Below, in pieces: positions 31,520 through 42,365 of a stretch of 64,000 bases of DNA. Origin of the DNA: Lyophyllum atratum (taxonomy: Eukaryota > Basidiomycota > Agaricomycetes > Agaricales > Lyophyllaceae); contig JACGCN010000017.1 in assembly GCA_014905825.1 (NCBI GenBank), positions 744,001-808,000 of the forward strand, given 5' to 3'. The notes beneath the pieces were generated by a model. It did no database searches, was not told where the DNA came from, and saw nothing but the letters and a program-made list of their open reading frames with translations. Made by a program: the position numbers and the translations under genes. How positions within the stretch are numbered: position 1 is the first letter of the stretch; the number at the start of each line of letters is the position of its first letter.

Positions 31520-32762
31520 GTGTTATCCGCTTTCTCGCATTGGACATACCCACAGACCGTTTCGCAAAATCCTGAAAGCCCCCTGCCACTCCGCCAGTCG
31601 TCTAATCCTTCCGCATGCCTAAATTATACCAAGTCGACCACTCTTGAACAGGTGGTTAGCTGCCTTGACACCTACACCGTTCCAAATGACTACTACGATA
31701 AAGCTTCTTATGAAGCAGCGCAACCAAGTGCTGCCCAGCGAGCTGCCTGGCGAAGCACAGTTTCCGCCCTTCTTGACGTGAACGGAAACTGCCTATCGAT
31801 GGTTCTCCCGAGCGAGCTCGGTGATATCTATACCATTTCTCAATTTACCGAAACTTCTGGGACCTCGTACTGCATATTCTCAGAAGCACACGGAGACAAG
31901 CAGTATTCGAAAGGGTGGGGACTTTTCGTCGTTCCTGCTACGCACGCAGCTGTGTCGCGTCATATTCACCTCTCGGCTCCCCATCCGGGATTCGATTTCG
32001 GAACTCCCCAACAAGCGGCTGCGCTTTTCCAATCTACAGGCGCGAAAAGTCTCTTCATCGCAGGAAGGTCTAGGTTGTCATTCAAGGAACAGAGCGATTG
32101 CGTTGCGGGTGCTGCAGGCACCACATACTATCAAACGGATCCTGCCCATAATAAAGTAAGTAATAACGTATTTTTGAACGGTTTTCAGCTGATCACGAGC
32201 TTCAGCTTGAACCCTTCCACGACGCTACTCGAACGATTCACGAGTGGCAGATGGCCCATGGAGGATGCCCTGGGGCATCTTGTGCCTTCATACAGTTCCA
32301 CGGCAAAGCGAATACGACTTGCAGTACGGACCAGATGTTCCTATCAACCGGGCTGGGTACGAACCAAACTCATTTCGTTCATACAGTCCTCTGACACATG
32401 CATCAACCGCAGGCACCGGCGCCGCCTCAAAGCGGTGGTACACGGACGATATCATGCAGCCCGTTAAGCAGCTCAGGACGCAACTACAACTGGCCTTCCC
32501 GTCGTGGAACATCTCGATGCCATCCGACAGTGCATGTATCCTTACTGCCACGAAGAATGTGGTAGGGCGTTTCCTCAACGGAATTGATGACGGACTCGTG
32601 TGCACGACTGCCGCCAATGCGTCCATGGCCACAGGCCTCTTCGTCCACATCGAACAAGGCGCAGCTGCGCTTTCGCCAGCGGCATACGATGCATGGACCG
32701 AGGCGTTAATCGGCGCCTTCAAAAAGGTGGAACCCGCGACAAAAGCATCGAGATTTCTTTAG
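31520..32762 (+). CDS. probable secreted protein of unknown function (fungal orphan family)
   Basis: Exons to 32155, then 32206-32356 and 32413-32762; the introns are GT-AG, 50 and 56 nt. The in-frame 5' start is not an ATG, so an upstream exon with the start and signal peptide is probably missing from this model. Conserved-looking stretches: SACLNYTKSTTLEQVVSCL, CLSMVLPSELGDIYTI, GWGLFVVPAT...RHIHLSAPHP, DFGTPQQAAALFQSTGAKSL, DPAHNKLEPFHDA, CAFIQFHGKANTTC, RWYTDD and ACILTATKNVVGRFLNG, ending in an alanine-rich helix with HIEQGAAALS. Paired cysteines and the lack of membrane segments fit secretion. The His residues in SAPHP and QFHGK could bind metal; this is speculation. I recall similar hypothetical proteins in mushroom genomes but no characterised member. 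Confidence 0.68.
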
Positions 32763-33158
32763 CACGACATGTGTAGATGACTATGACGCGCGAAATAGGC
32801 ACCTGGGTCGTGGATGAATCATGGTCGTCGTAAGGCTCAAGATGCGACTCGAATTTCAAGCGCCTTGGCGGCGAAGTCTTAGTTGCAAAATCTTTCTGCT
32901 ACGAAATCCAAGACGAAGTCTACAACGTTCAGCAAATATCACACATGTAAGGGTGACTGGATTCCAAGGTTGAAGTTGTCCAAGAACATAATAAGAACTT
33001 GTATGGGCGGGCCATCCTCGAAGTTCGAAAGCCAAGATGTCACACACAACACTTGAGAACGTGGTGACGAGTCGAAAAGCCGAATCTCGCGACAAAAACT
33101 CCAGGCTGGGGTAATAAAAAATATCAGGTGGATCTAATCTAGGTTCTGCATTGACGAG
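32763..33158. other. intergenic, convergent genes
   Basis: Nothing recognised; 3' flanks of the secreted-protein gene (plus) and the first FAD oxidoreductase (minus). Confidence 0.45.
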
Positions 33159-35018
33159 CTACAACTTGGCGCACGACCTATCCTCGACCAAGTCTACGCT
33201 GGCAGCTGGAGTAATAGGGAACCACTTATTAAAAATATTCTGAGGATCGTACTGCTTCTTGATAGCTTGGAGTCTCGTGTATTGGTCTGCAAAAACCAAC
33301 TCCGCCTTTCCCAGGACCGCATCCTTCTCCCCCATAACTCCTTCAGCGTCTAAGGAAAGGTACAAGGTCACTCACTAACCACATACACGAGCAAGCGCAA
33401 TACAGACGTACCGTGATTGCTATAGCCCAGATCCAACTCAGGTTGTTCGGCGGTGACAATCCGTGCCAATCCACGCACTACACCCCTCGCGCGCTCAGTC
33501 ATCTCTTCCAAATCTTCCTTCCAGAAGGCCGCTACAAGCACTGCTGGTGTCCGGTCACGTCGAAATGCGGTCTCATCGTTGTGGACGGAATTTATCTTCG
33601 CGAGGGGAAAATACTCGTAGGTGATGCTGGTCTTGAAATTGGAGTCTGAAGAGTTGACGACTCCTTCAAATGCTTTGGCGATCGGCGGATACTCCGGACT
33701 ATATTGCGCCACGGCTTTGAAATAGACGCCCTGACCATGGTATACCGCGAAGTTCTGAACAGAGAGCGCGATTACAAATTGATATAGACCAGAGGAGAAA
33801 GTAGTCGCACCAATAACGTGTTGAGCTCTTCATACGGCATTTCTTTAGACGTATCTGCGTCGGGACCTGGATAATAATGTCAGCGAGGATCGCTCAATCA
33901 TGTCAGCGAGGATCGCTCAACCATGACTATACGAACCAATATCGAGGAAAGATTTGAAGTTCGACCTTCCATCAGCCTCAGAACCGTTGAAAAATGGGAA
34001 TACGAGAATCGTGGGCTAGAGTGAACATTGTAAGCAAGAAACAAAATAATCCTAGCATCGTCTAAGACGCAAGGGAACTCAAGAACAGACATACCTTGCC
34101 ATCCCTGCCAGTTGTCAGAAGCTGCAGCATCGCCTCGTTTTCCTTAGCGGCGGCCCACCAAGCCTTTGTAACTTCTACCAATTTCTCCAGCCTTTGCGGC
34201 GAATAAGTAAGCATTCCAGCGTAGACAGTAGCCCTCTGCGGGTGCAGGTTAAATACGAATTCGGTAACCACGCCGAAATTGGAGCCTGCGCCTCTGATTC
34301 CGAAGAAGAGTTCGCTATTTTCTGTCTTGTTCGCGGTTAGAATTGACCCGTCAGCAGTAACCACTGTGGCCTGAAGTATGGAAGTTAGGCGGCCGAAAAA
34401 ATCACGACAAAGGGTGGGACGGCGCACTTGAGCAAGATTATCTACCACCATTCCGTGCGCTGAGCTAAGCCAGCCGTACCCGCCTCCAAGAGTCAGCCTG
34501 TAGAATGAATGGTCTCTTCAATTCTGGAACCAACATGCAGACTGACAAGCGCACCCTCCAACTCCTGTCTATGACTTCCATGAGCATCTCAACCCTGAAG
34601 CCGCGAAAGAAAAACGTCGTACATGATTAATTGTCCCACCTACAGTAGCTAGACCATGTTGGATTGCCGCCTTATCCACGGTCTCCCACAAAGCGCCTCC
34701 GCCCACAAACGCTAGTCGCTTCTCTGGGTCGACTCTCGCAGAGTTGAGGTATCGCGAGAGGTCAATGACGAGGCCACCCTTACTCGAGGATGCGCCGGCT
34801 GGATTGTGTCCACCGCCCCGAATGGCGATTGGAAGCGCCGTCGCACGGGCATATTGAATCGCAAGCGCAACGTCATCGGCGTCTTTCACAAAGGCGACGA
34901 CCTCGGCGGGCCTTTGAGCATTGACGGCCCAGCGTGCAATGGCTTGTAGGTAGTCGGAATCGCTGGGCGTAACTATGTCGCCTTTGAATCCGCTCTTGAA
35001 AGCTGCAAATTCGGGCAT
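33159..35018 (-). CDS. FAD-dependent oxidoreductase, BBE/6-hydroxynicotine-oxidase type, copy 1
   Basis: ATG 35018; eight exons: 34623-35018, 34555-34568, 34428-34497, 34095-34370, 33937-34015, 33811-33866, 33412-33754 and 33159-33349, giving 474 residues. Exon 2 is only 14 nt and encodes TGVGG of the flavin-binding loop. FAD_binding_4 fold: [15 protein letters not shown], where His71 is the expected covalent FAD ligand, then [27 protein letters not shown] and VVTADGSI. Substrate and BBE region: [18 protein letters not shown] and QGVYFKAVA, ending [16 protein letters not shown], the family's C-terminal signature. The Cys of bicovalent enzymes is absent. There is no signal peptide. Unlike its two paralogs this copy has a 14-residue tail ending AKL, a plausible peroxisomal PTS1. 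The substrate is unknown. Confidence 0.9.
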
Positions 35019-35880
35019 TGGTAACGGAGAGAAGATACGATGGGATGGATCGACTGGAGGGAGTAAGCTCAGTGTCCCCTTGTGGTACGTTTCTGCATCT
35101 AGCCTTTATGTGGATTGCAGTATACTGTAATCGAAGGTCGGAGGTCGAAAGTAAAAGATGATGCTTCCCCTGTTCTTGTCGCCTGTGAAGTCTGCGGGTA
35201 TCCAAAGAGCGATTTTGCTGGTGATTAAATCCATTGTGTTGGAGTTTTATCGACATATTTTTAGCTCCTGGGCTGGGATTAACCAATAAGAGGACCATCA
35301 GGCTCCTTTCGCGGGATTTCGAGTACCAAAGCCGCCCTAAATATCACGCACACGCGGACGTATGATAACATTCAGCCAGCAGTGCTACTATTCAACCAGC
35401 AGAGATGGCATTGTGACGTGTACATCACAATTGAATAAGGACTCAAGAGCCCGAAGTCGCGGACTGGAGGGGCAGGTCTCTGCACCAACACGACAAGGCC
35501 TTGTTGAGTCAAGAGCCCAGGGGAGCTAACTAGGCTTGACGTGGCGGGTGGAGTCGTTATGCATGCGATCATGCGATTTCCACGGATGAACAGGGTGCTA
35601 TCGGAGGTCGTGGATTTAAGAATGTTCGAAGCCCGGAACGTGCTTTGGGATGTGCATGGGCTGGGGGCGCTAGGAGGCGCAAAGACTAAAAAATCGGTGG
35701 TAGTTGGGTGAAGAAGCTTGAAGAAGCGGTACTATCGGACTTTCAATTATCTGGCAAGCTCGTCACCGCGGCCCACGATGTGCGGGTACTTTCAGATAAT
35801 CAACTTCAAGGGACAGGAGACAGTTGAAACGATAGCATCGGAAAAGGTCAGTGTACAGTGAAAAATATGCTACATTGTAT
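35019..35880. other. intergenic
   Basis: No gene recognised; upstream region of oxidoreductase copy 1 and 3' flank of copy 2. Confidence 0.45.
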
Positions 35881-37660
35881 TCAGGCTGGTGTAATAGGGA
35901 ACCATTTGTTGAAGACGTTCTGAGGATCATACCGCTTCTTTATTCCTTGGAGCCGAGGGTAATTCTCTGCGAACACCAGTCTCGCTTTATCTGGCACTGT
36001 TTCTTTCTCTCCCGTAACCGCCTCATGATCTACAAGATGAGCGATCAGTTGCTGAAGGCACCTCTTAACTGTATTACGCACCATAATTGCTATACCCAAG
36101 ACCTTCTGTCTCCGTCATCTCGGGGTGAGCCCCTGTCACGATCCGCGCGAGTTCATGCACAACGCCTCTGGCACGCTCGGTATAACCCTTCAAATCCTCC
36201 TTCCACACACAAGACAGCAGCACGCCTGGTGTGGGGTCACGACGGAAGGCAGTCAGATCTTTGGGCATCGAGCTGATCTTCGCAAGGGGAAAGTACTCGT
36301 ATATTATGCTTGCCTTGAAGTCGGGGGTAGACAAGCTGATGGCTTTCTCAATTGCTTTGGCAGCTGACGGGTAGTCCGGCTTTTTCTGCGCCACTCCTTT
36401 CATGTACACACCTTGGCCGTGATATGTAAAGAAATTCTATCGCCGTGGATGTCAAGAAGATGCACTTGAAGGTGTGAATAACTAGGTATACAAATGGCTC
36501 ACCTGTAAGCCATTGAGTTCTTCGTATGGTACTTCTTTGGTTTGATCTACGACGGGGCCTACCTGATAGCGTCAGTGTTGATTTCACGAACAAACATCGT
36601 TCGCGTACCAAGATCGAGGAACGCCTTGAAGTTTGCCCTCCCTTCGGCCTCTGATCCGTTGAAAAACACAATCATGACGAGAGCTGGCTGGGGAAAAACA
36701 CAGTATAGTCAAGACATAGGTCCTCAGCGGAAGGCGAAACATACATTTCCATCCGGCCCTGGCCCCAATACCTGTATCATCGCTTCCTTCTGCCCAGCAT
36801 TCTCCCACCAAGTGCCTGTCACTTCAATCAACTTCTCTAGTACCGAGGGTGGGAAAGCCAACATCCCGGCATAGACTGTGGGTCGCTGACGGTGAAGCCT
36901 ATAGACGAACTCAGTGACCACGCCGAAATTGGAGCCGCCGCCTCTTATCCCAAAGAAAAGATCGCTATGCACATAGTCATTGGCGGTCAAGATCGATCCG
37001 TCAGCGGTGACCACGGTCGCCTAAAAGTAGTCTAGATTGAATATGTGTAATTAAGTTGAGGCTGCGTACTTGAACAAGATTATCGACGACCATGCCATGT
37101 TGCGAGGAAAGCCAGCCGTAACCGCCTCCAAGAGTAAGTCTAACATGAACATCATTATGTTAGACATAGGGATTACGCGTCGAAAAAAGGAACCGACCCT
37201 CCGACCCCTGTCTATGGTCTTAGTGAGCATGTTGTGTTAAAACTCTGATCGGCAAACGACATACATGGTTGACCGTGCCCGCCACGGTTGCCAATCCATG
37301 CTGGATGGCGGCCTGGTCCACTGCTGCCCATAGCGCGCCGCCTCCCACATATGCCAACCGTGCCATTGGGTCGATCGTTGCAGCATCGATGTATCGCGAC
37401 AGATCGATTACGAGGCCACCCTCACTCGAGGATGCACCTGCTGGACTATGACCACCACCGCAGATGGCGATCGGTAATGCCTGGGCTCGTGCATATTGGA
37501 TCGCGATCACAACATCCGCAGCATCCTTCACGAAAGCGACGACCGCGGCGCGTCGCTTAGCGTTCACAGCCCAGCGCGTGATGGCCTGCGGGTAGTCAGT
37601 GTCGGTGGGTACGACTAGGTCGCCCTTGAATTGAGCTTTGAAGGTCGAGAAGTCCGTCAT
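35881..37660 (-). CDS. FAD-dependent oxidoreductase, BBE type, copy 2
   Basis: ATG 37660; exons 37265-37660, 37198-37211, 37070-37139, 36745-37020, 36609-36687, 36503-36558, 36082-36436 and 35881-36029, giving 464 residues. Exon lengths match copy 1 except the last two, and the 14-nt microexon is conserved. Motifs: GGGHSPAGASS with the presumed flavin-linking His, [51 protein letters not shown] and [12 protein letters not shown] at the C terminus. Oddity: the residue before GGGH is Cys (IAICGGGH) where the other copies have Arg, which may affect flavin binding. No signal peptide, no peroxisomal tail, so probably cytosolic. Confidence 0.9.
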
Positions 37661-38882
37661 TGTGAGATTTATGAGGGATACCGTCTGCAGCTCACGGGAT
37701 GTAAACCCGGGGGATGGGGAATCTGATGGTGTCCGGTTTTTGGCCAGGCTTTTATGCAGCTGCCAATGAGGTTTTTGGTGTTTCCAGACTCTTTCCCCAA
37801 TAAAGTCTCCTAGACTCGTGATCGTTTCCGGCATCCTCTACGCAGTCATCTACTAGCGCGACGCCGGCCGATACGGGGATACACGGTCACTTATTGATAT
37901 CGACACTTCTTCAGATGAGCAACATGGTAGATTGAAGCAGTTCCTATCGGACATATGTCATTGAATCATCCCGAGACTAGGCCTTTATAAGCGACAAATG
38001 GTGCATACGAAATGGCCTCACTTTACCACTTGAACTTAGCGTCTGTGAGGTAGCCCGATGGGCCAGGCCGCAGGCGAGGTGACCCCGGAAATCGATTATA
38101 TTTCAAGGCAGAAATAGGTGGCCGCATGACGTGACAGGAAGCCACAGGGCCGTATGAGATGATCCATGCCATGGGACGTCTACGTGGGACAGACCACGAG
38201 CTCTTGCCCACAGTGCCACTGCCAGCAGAAATCAAATCTTCAACGAGACGTCGATCCAAATTGAATTAAAAGTCCGTGTCCATTGCAAGTTCTTAGCTTG
38301 CTTTCAAAATTCTTGTGGCATTCGCTTACCTTTCCGATATTTTTTAATTCGTGCCGTCTCTACAGATCTAGAGTATATAGGTGCGCAGTTTACATTCTGA
38401 TTATACCGCATCCGTTCGCCTCTAGCTCACCAAGGTCAAATGTTACTTTATCTTATCTTATCTTGATCATCGCGATCACAGCTGCAGGAGCGATTTTATT
38501 ATTTTTTGAAACCTCTCACATGTATTCTTCATGCCTCCCGCAATGGTCCATCGCTTACTCACTGCTCAAGATTAATGGGGTGTCAATAGGCATACCGCGT
38601 TACAATTGTTGCCGTACTGCAGTGGTCCTTCTTTCCGCTCAAATCCTGGAGTTCAAGACTCACTGATGCGTGGCATCAGGTTTTCTGCGTCACGATTGAA
38701 TGAATTTCCTTCGTGACGTAGTTTTGGCTTTTCTGCAAGAGAAATTCGGCAGGGATACTCCAGTGCTCCGTATGCTTAGTTGACATCTACATCCTCGACG
38801 ACGAAGATTCTGGGGGTCTTGTTTTATTCTGATGATCTACACATTGTATTGTCCTTGGTATCTAGTACAGCGAGATTCCGCA
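37661..38882. other. intergenic, 1.2 kb
   Basis: No gene or repeat recognised. It contains the promoter of oxidoreductase copy 2 and the 3' flank of copy 3. Confidence 0.45.
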
Positions 38883-40346
38883 TCACGCCGGAGTTATGGG
38901 GAACCACTTGTTGAAAACATTCTCGGGGTCATAGCGTTTCTTGATAGCTTGGAGCTTGGGGTAGTTCTCTGCGAACACTGCCTTCGCTTTGTCTGGGACC
39001 GCCTCCTTCTCTCCCGTTACGGCTTCCGCGTCTGGGTGAACACAGTCAGGAAACATGCGTACGTGCGTCACCTGTAAGCGTCTTACCATAATTTCCATAT
39101 CCCATGCTCTGTGTTTCGCTCACACCCGATTGTCCGCCAGTGACAATTTGGGCGAGCTCGTGCGCTATGGCTCTGCCACGCTCTGTGTTCTCCACTGTAT
39201 TCTCCTTCCATAGGTTGAGAACTAGTACGCTTGGGGTAGGGTCTCTACGGAACGCGGTCGTGCCTTGCGGGACCGAGCTGATCTTTCCGAGAGGGAAGTA
39301 CTCAAAGGCAAGGTTGACCTTGAAATCCGGAGTCGAGGTACTGATGACCTTCTCATACGCTTTGGCGGTAGACTGGTAGTCTGGTTTGCGATGCGCAAGG
39401 CCCTTCTGGTACACTCCTTGGCCATGGAAGCAGCCGGCGTTCTTAACAAGGGTATTGTGGTCTGTAACGATTGGGAAACGAACGAGGTTGCAAACCTACT
39501 CACCTGCAATGTATTTAGTTCCTCAAAGGGTATTTCCTTGGTCAGGTCCGCCACGGGACCTGTATAGCACCTTAAGAGTTCGCCAACCCGTCGCATAAAT
39601 GATAACACGAACCAACGTCGAAAAAGGCCTTGAACACAGCCCTGCCTTCGGCCTCCGTACCATTGTAGAACAGGCTATGTACGATGATTGGCTGAGGTAC
39701 GGGATGGCGCTACAGTTAGAAGTATAGGTAACGAGGCAAAAAAGCCCTACGTTTTCGTCTGGACCGACGGCCAGCATCTGCAGCATCCCCTGCTTCTCCC
39801 CAACATTCGCCCACCACTTCGCTGTGACTTCCACTAACTTCTCTAACGCTGCTGGCGGGAAAATAAGCATCCCTGCGTAGACCGTGGCCCGTTGTGGGTG
39901 CAACTTGAGCACAAATTCTGTTACCACTCCGAAGTTAGAGCCGCCGCCTCGTATTCCGAAGAAAAGATCGCTGTTTTCGGTCTCGCTAGCCGTCAAGATT
40001 GAGCCGTTAGCAGTGACCACTGTAGCCTAAGCAGTTGTAGATCTCTCAGTGACGTGTCTGAGACGGGAATATGGAGGGTTCATACTTGGACGAGGTTGTC
40101 GATGACAAGACCATGTTCCGAACTAAGCCATCCATAACCCCCTCCAAGAGTAAGTCTGATCAAAAGTGGTTAGATTGGCAGTATTCCACGTTCCAAGATG
40201 CCAGAGACGTACCCTCCAACGCCAGTCTAAGCCAACCATGAAAATAAGCAGAAGCCATGATGATTAGTGGTGAATGGAAAAGGACATACATGGTTAACCG
40301 TGCCAGCCACCGTTGCCAGCCCGTGTTTAATCGCCTCCTTATTGAT
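38883..40346 (-). pseudogene. FAD-dependent oxidoreductase, BBE type, copy 3, main 3' part (split by DIRS element)
   Basis: Exon 1 remainder 40290-40346, then 40213-40226 (14-nt microexon), 40086-40155, 39751-40026, 39613-39691, 39504-39559, 39087-39441 and 38883-39031. All exon sizes equal those of copy 2. Motifs: [67 protein letters not shown] and [12 protein letters not shown]. The 57 nt of exon 1 here plus 339 nt at 45788-46126 equal the 396-nt exon of both paralogs, so the retroelement inserted without net gain or loss. The gene is presumably inactive. Confidence 0.88.
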
Positions 40347-40410
40347 GTTTTCGGAGAACCCGAGGAACGAGGGTGATCCGAAAAGAGGGTCTACGTGCTG
40401 AGTAAGCGTC

Positions 40411-40442
40411 GGTGGCGGGCACCCGCTTTGCTGCCCGCCACC
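40411..40442. repeat. 11-bp stem hairpin near DIRS left end
   Basis: GGTGGCGGGCA (40411-40421) and its exact complement (40432-40442) around a 10-nt loop, upstream of gag. At the right end AAAGGACC TTC GGTCCTTT (about 45656-45674) forms a similar small hairpin. Confidence 0.7.
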
Positions 40443-40536
40443 TCAGGAAAGCTCACTCATTCACGCGAAATCGTACACTACGATTACTTTTTGCATATCT
40501 ATATCTATCTACTTGCTTTAAAAACATTCTCTGGCC

Positions 40537-42365
40537 ATGCCCGTCATCAGGAACGACCCCAACGAGGCGATATGCCCCGACTTTGCGTCAGAAGATTACC
40601 AGGATGCGCGAGAAGCTCTCATCCGAGACGGGATCGACGACGCGACGGCGACCGTGATGTTGACCCAGACCTGGAACGCTAGCAACAGGGTCGAAAGGAC
40701 GATCTGGGCTCGTCAGGTGGAGGCAGAGGAGACAGCGGCTGCGGAGGCGGAACGGCAGATGCAGGCAACACAGGCACGCCAAGAGGAGGCGAGGAGTCAC
40801 GAGGATGAGACCTCGCGCGCTGAGGAGCGCAAGAAGCACAGGACGAAGTACATCGAGATCCCCGAGGTTCCTCCGCCCAGCACCCCGCCCGAGATCTTAT
40901 CGGCATACGCGACCACTCGGCTCCAAAAGGGGAATTATGTCGAGCTCTGGTACTTTACCAACGACGGCCTCGACCACGCGCTGAAGAACTCCGCGACCCT
41001 GGACGAGAGTGCCATGGTGCAGACCTTCGACAAGGAGGGCCGTGCGACTTGGGTCTCAGCCGCAGCATCGAGGGAGGCGCGCTCTGCCGTGGACGACAGG
41101 AACTTGACGTGGGAGGAGGTTCAGATCGCGGTTCCGCGATTCCTCGACGCGATCCACGCCGCAGGTTGGACACGACAGAGGCAGGTCATGATGACCAACC
41201 TCTTCACCAGGTTACAGATGCACCCGTTGCGGTCCACGAAGGACCCCCTCGACAGGCGGGGGCTCCTCCGCTACTTATCGGAACAGCGCCGATTATGGCA
41301 TTCAGCAATCGACACGCCGGGAGGCGCGTGGGACATCGGTACCCTCAGCGAGATGCTGATTCGCGCAGCGGTTGACGCAGTAACGAAGGAAGATAGGGCC
41401 AGGAGGGATGCGGAGAGGACATACCTCGTGCGTAGTCTTGTTCATCTTTTATTTCAGAATGCTCACAGACAGTTTTCCCCTTCCCCTCTATATACCTCCC
41501 TTTTCGTCCCATCACCACTGCAAATGCGACATCCGTATCTTCATGCGGCATCACCTGCGACACCTGCATCTTCATGCGGCTTATACTCTACGCATCTTCA
41601 TGCGGCCGTATCTTTATGCGGTTTATACTCTACGCATCTTCATGCGGCCGTATCTTTATGCGGTTTATACTCTACGCATCTTCATGCGGCCGTATCTTTA
41701 TGCGGTGTCCTGGCCTCTCACATCTTCATGTGCCCGTATCTTCATGCGGTTGGCCCTCGTTGCATCTTCATGCGGTCCCATCTTCATGTGGCTTGACGAA
41801 CCCCCTCCCTGTCGCATCTTCATGCATGCGTATCCTATGCGTAACGGGCACAGTTTGAGAAACAGATGGCAGAACTCGCCACCGCACAGGCTGGACGTGA
41901 GCAGCGAGGCCGGGCACGTCGTTCCAGGTCACCACAGCGGAGCTTTTCAGGCTCGCGCCGTCGCCGCTCCATCACTCCTCCACACCGCCGGGATGAGAGC
42001 AGTGGACGCCGGGGCGAAGGCCGGGGGGCGGTCGCGAGGAGCAGGGCCGTTCCTTTCCATCGCGAGAGGGGGGTTTTCGTCGAGGCGCAGGAAAAAGGAC
42101 GCTGGCAGCCTGCGCCGTCTGCCTCGGTCGTCACCCGCATCCAATCATCAGGTGCGAGGCCCAACGCACCTGGGACGACCGCTTCGACGCCCTCGCCTGC
42201 CGCATCAACAGGGTGCTCACCATGCGAGACGGCCGCCCAGTATGCCAGGACTGGCAACGGGAAGAGGGCTGCTCCGCCTCTCACCACGACGCCAAGCACT
42301 TCTGCTCGGGCTGTGGCTCCAACTCTCATGGAGCTCAAGATTGCCATCGAGCTCAGAGGGCGTAG
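40537..42365 (+). CDS. DIRS gag-like protein with CCHC-type cysteine region (one apparent frameshift)
   Basis: ATG 40537; exon 1 40537-41427, intron 41428-41853, exon 2 from 41854 (FEKQMAELATAQ). The first exon encodes the helical, charged region usual in basidiomycete DIRS elements (PDFASEDYQDAREALIRDGI..ATATVMLTQTWNAS; WVSAAASREARSAVDDRNLT). Exon 2 starts with an SR-rich segment, then must shift by -1, probably near the G6 run at about 42065, to read the cysteine region (CAVCLGRHPHPIIRC, CQDWQREEGC, KHFCSGCGSNSHGAQDC). The stop is TAG at 42363. The shift is either a one-base deletion in this copy or programmed; with it, the two exons sum to 468 codons. It overlaps the start of pol by 38 nt. 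Confidence 0.75.
41535..41830 (+). repeat. 42-bp minisatellite inside the DIRS gag intron
   Basis: Many copies of CATCTTCATGCGG and CGTATCTTTATGCGG. The clearest units, starting TACGCATCTTCATGCGG near 41590, 41632 and 41674, repeat every 42 bp. The period is a multiple of three, so unspliced RNA stays open until about 41796. Confidence 0.85.

Noticed and set aside
32160..32188. Alternative 29-nt intron in the secreted-protein gene
   Set aside because: Too short. The 32156-32205 intron restores the expected DPAHN-LEPFHD junction with a normal length.
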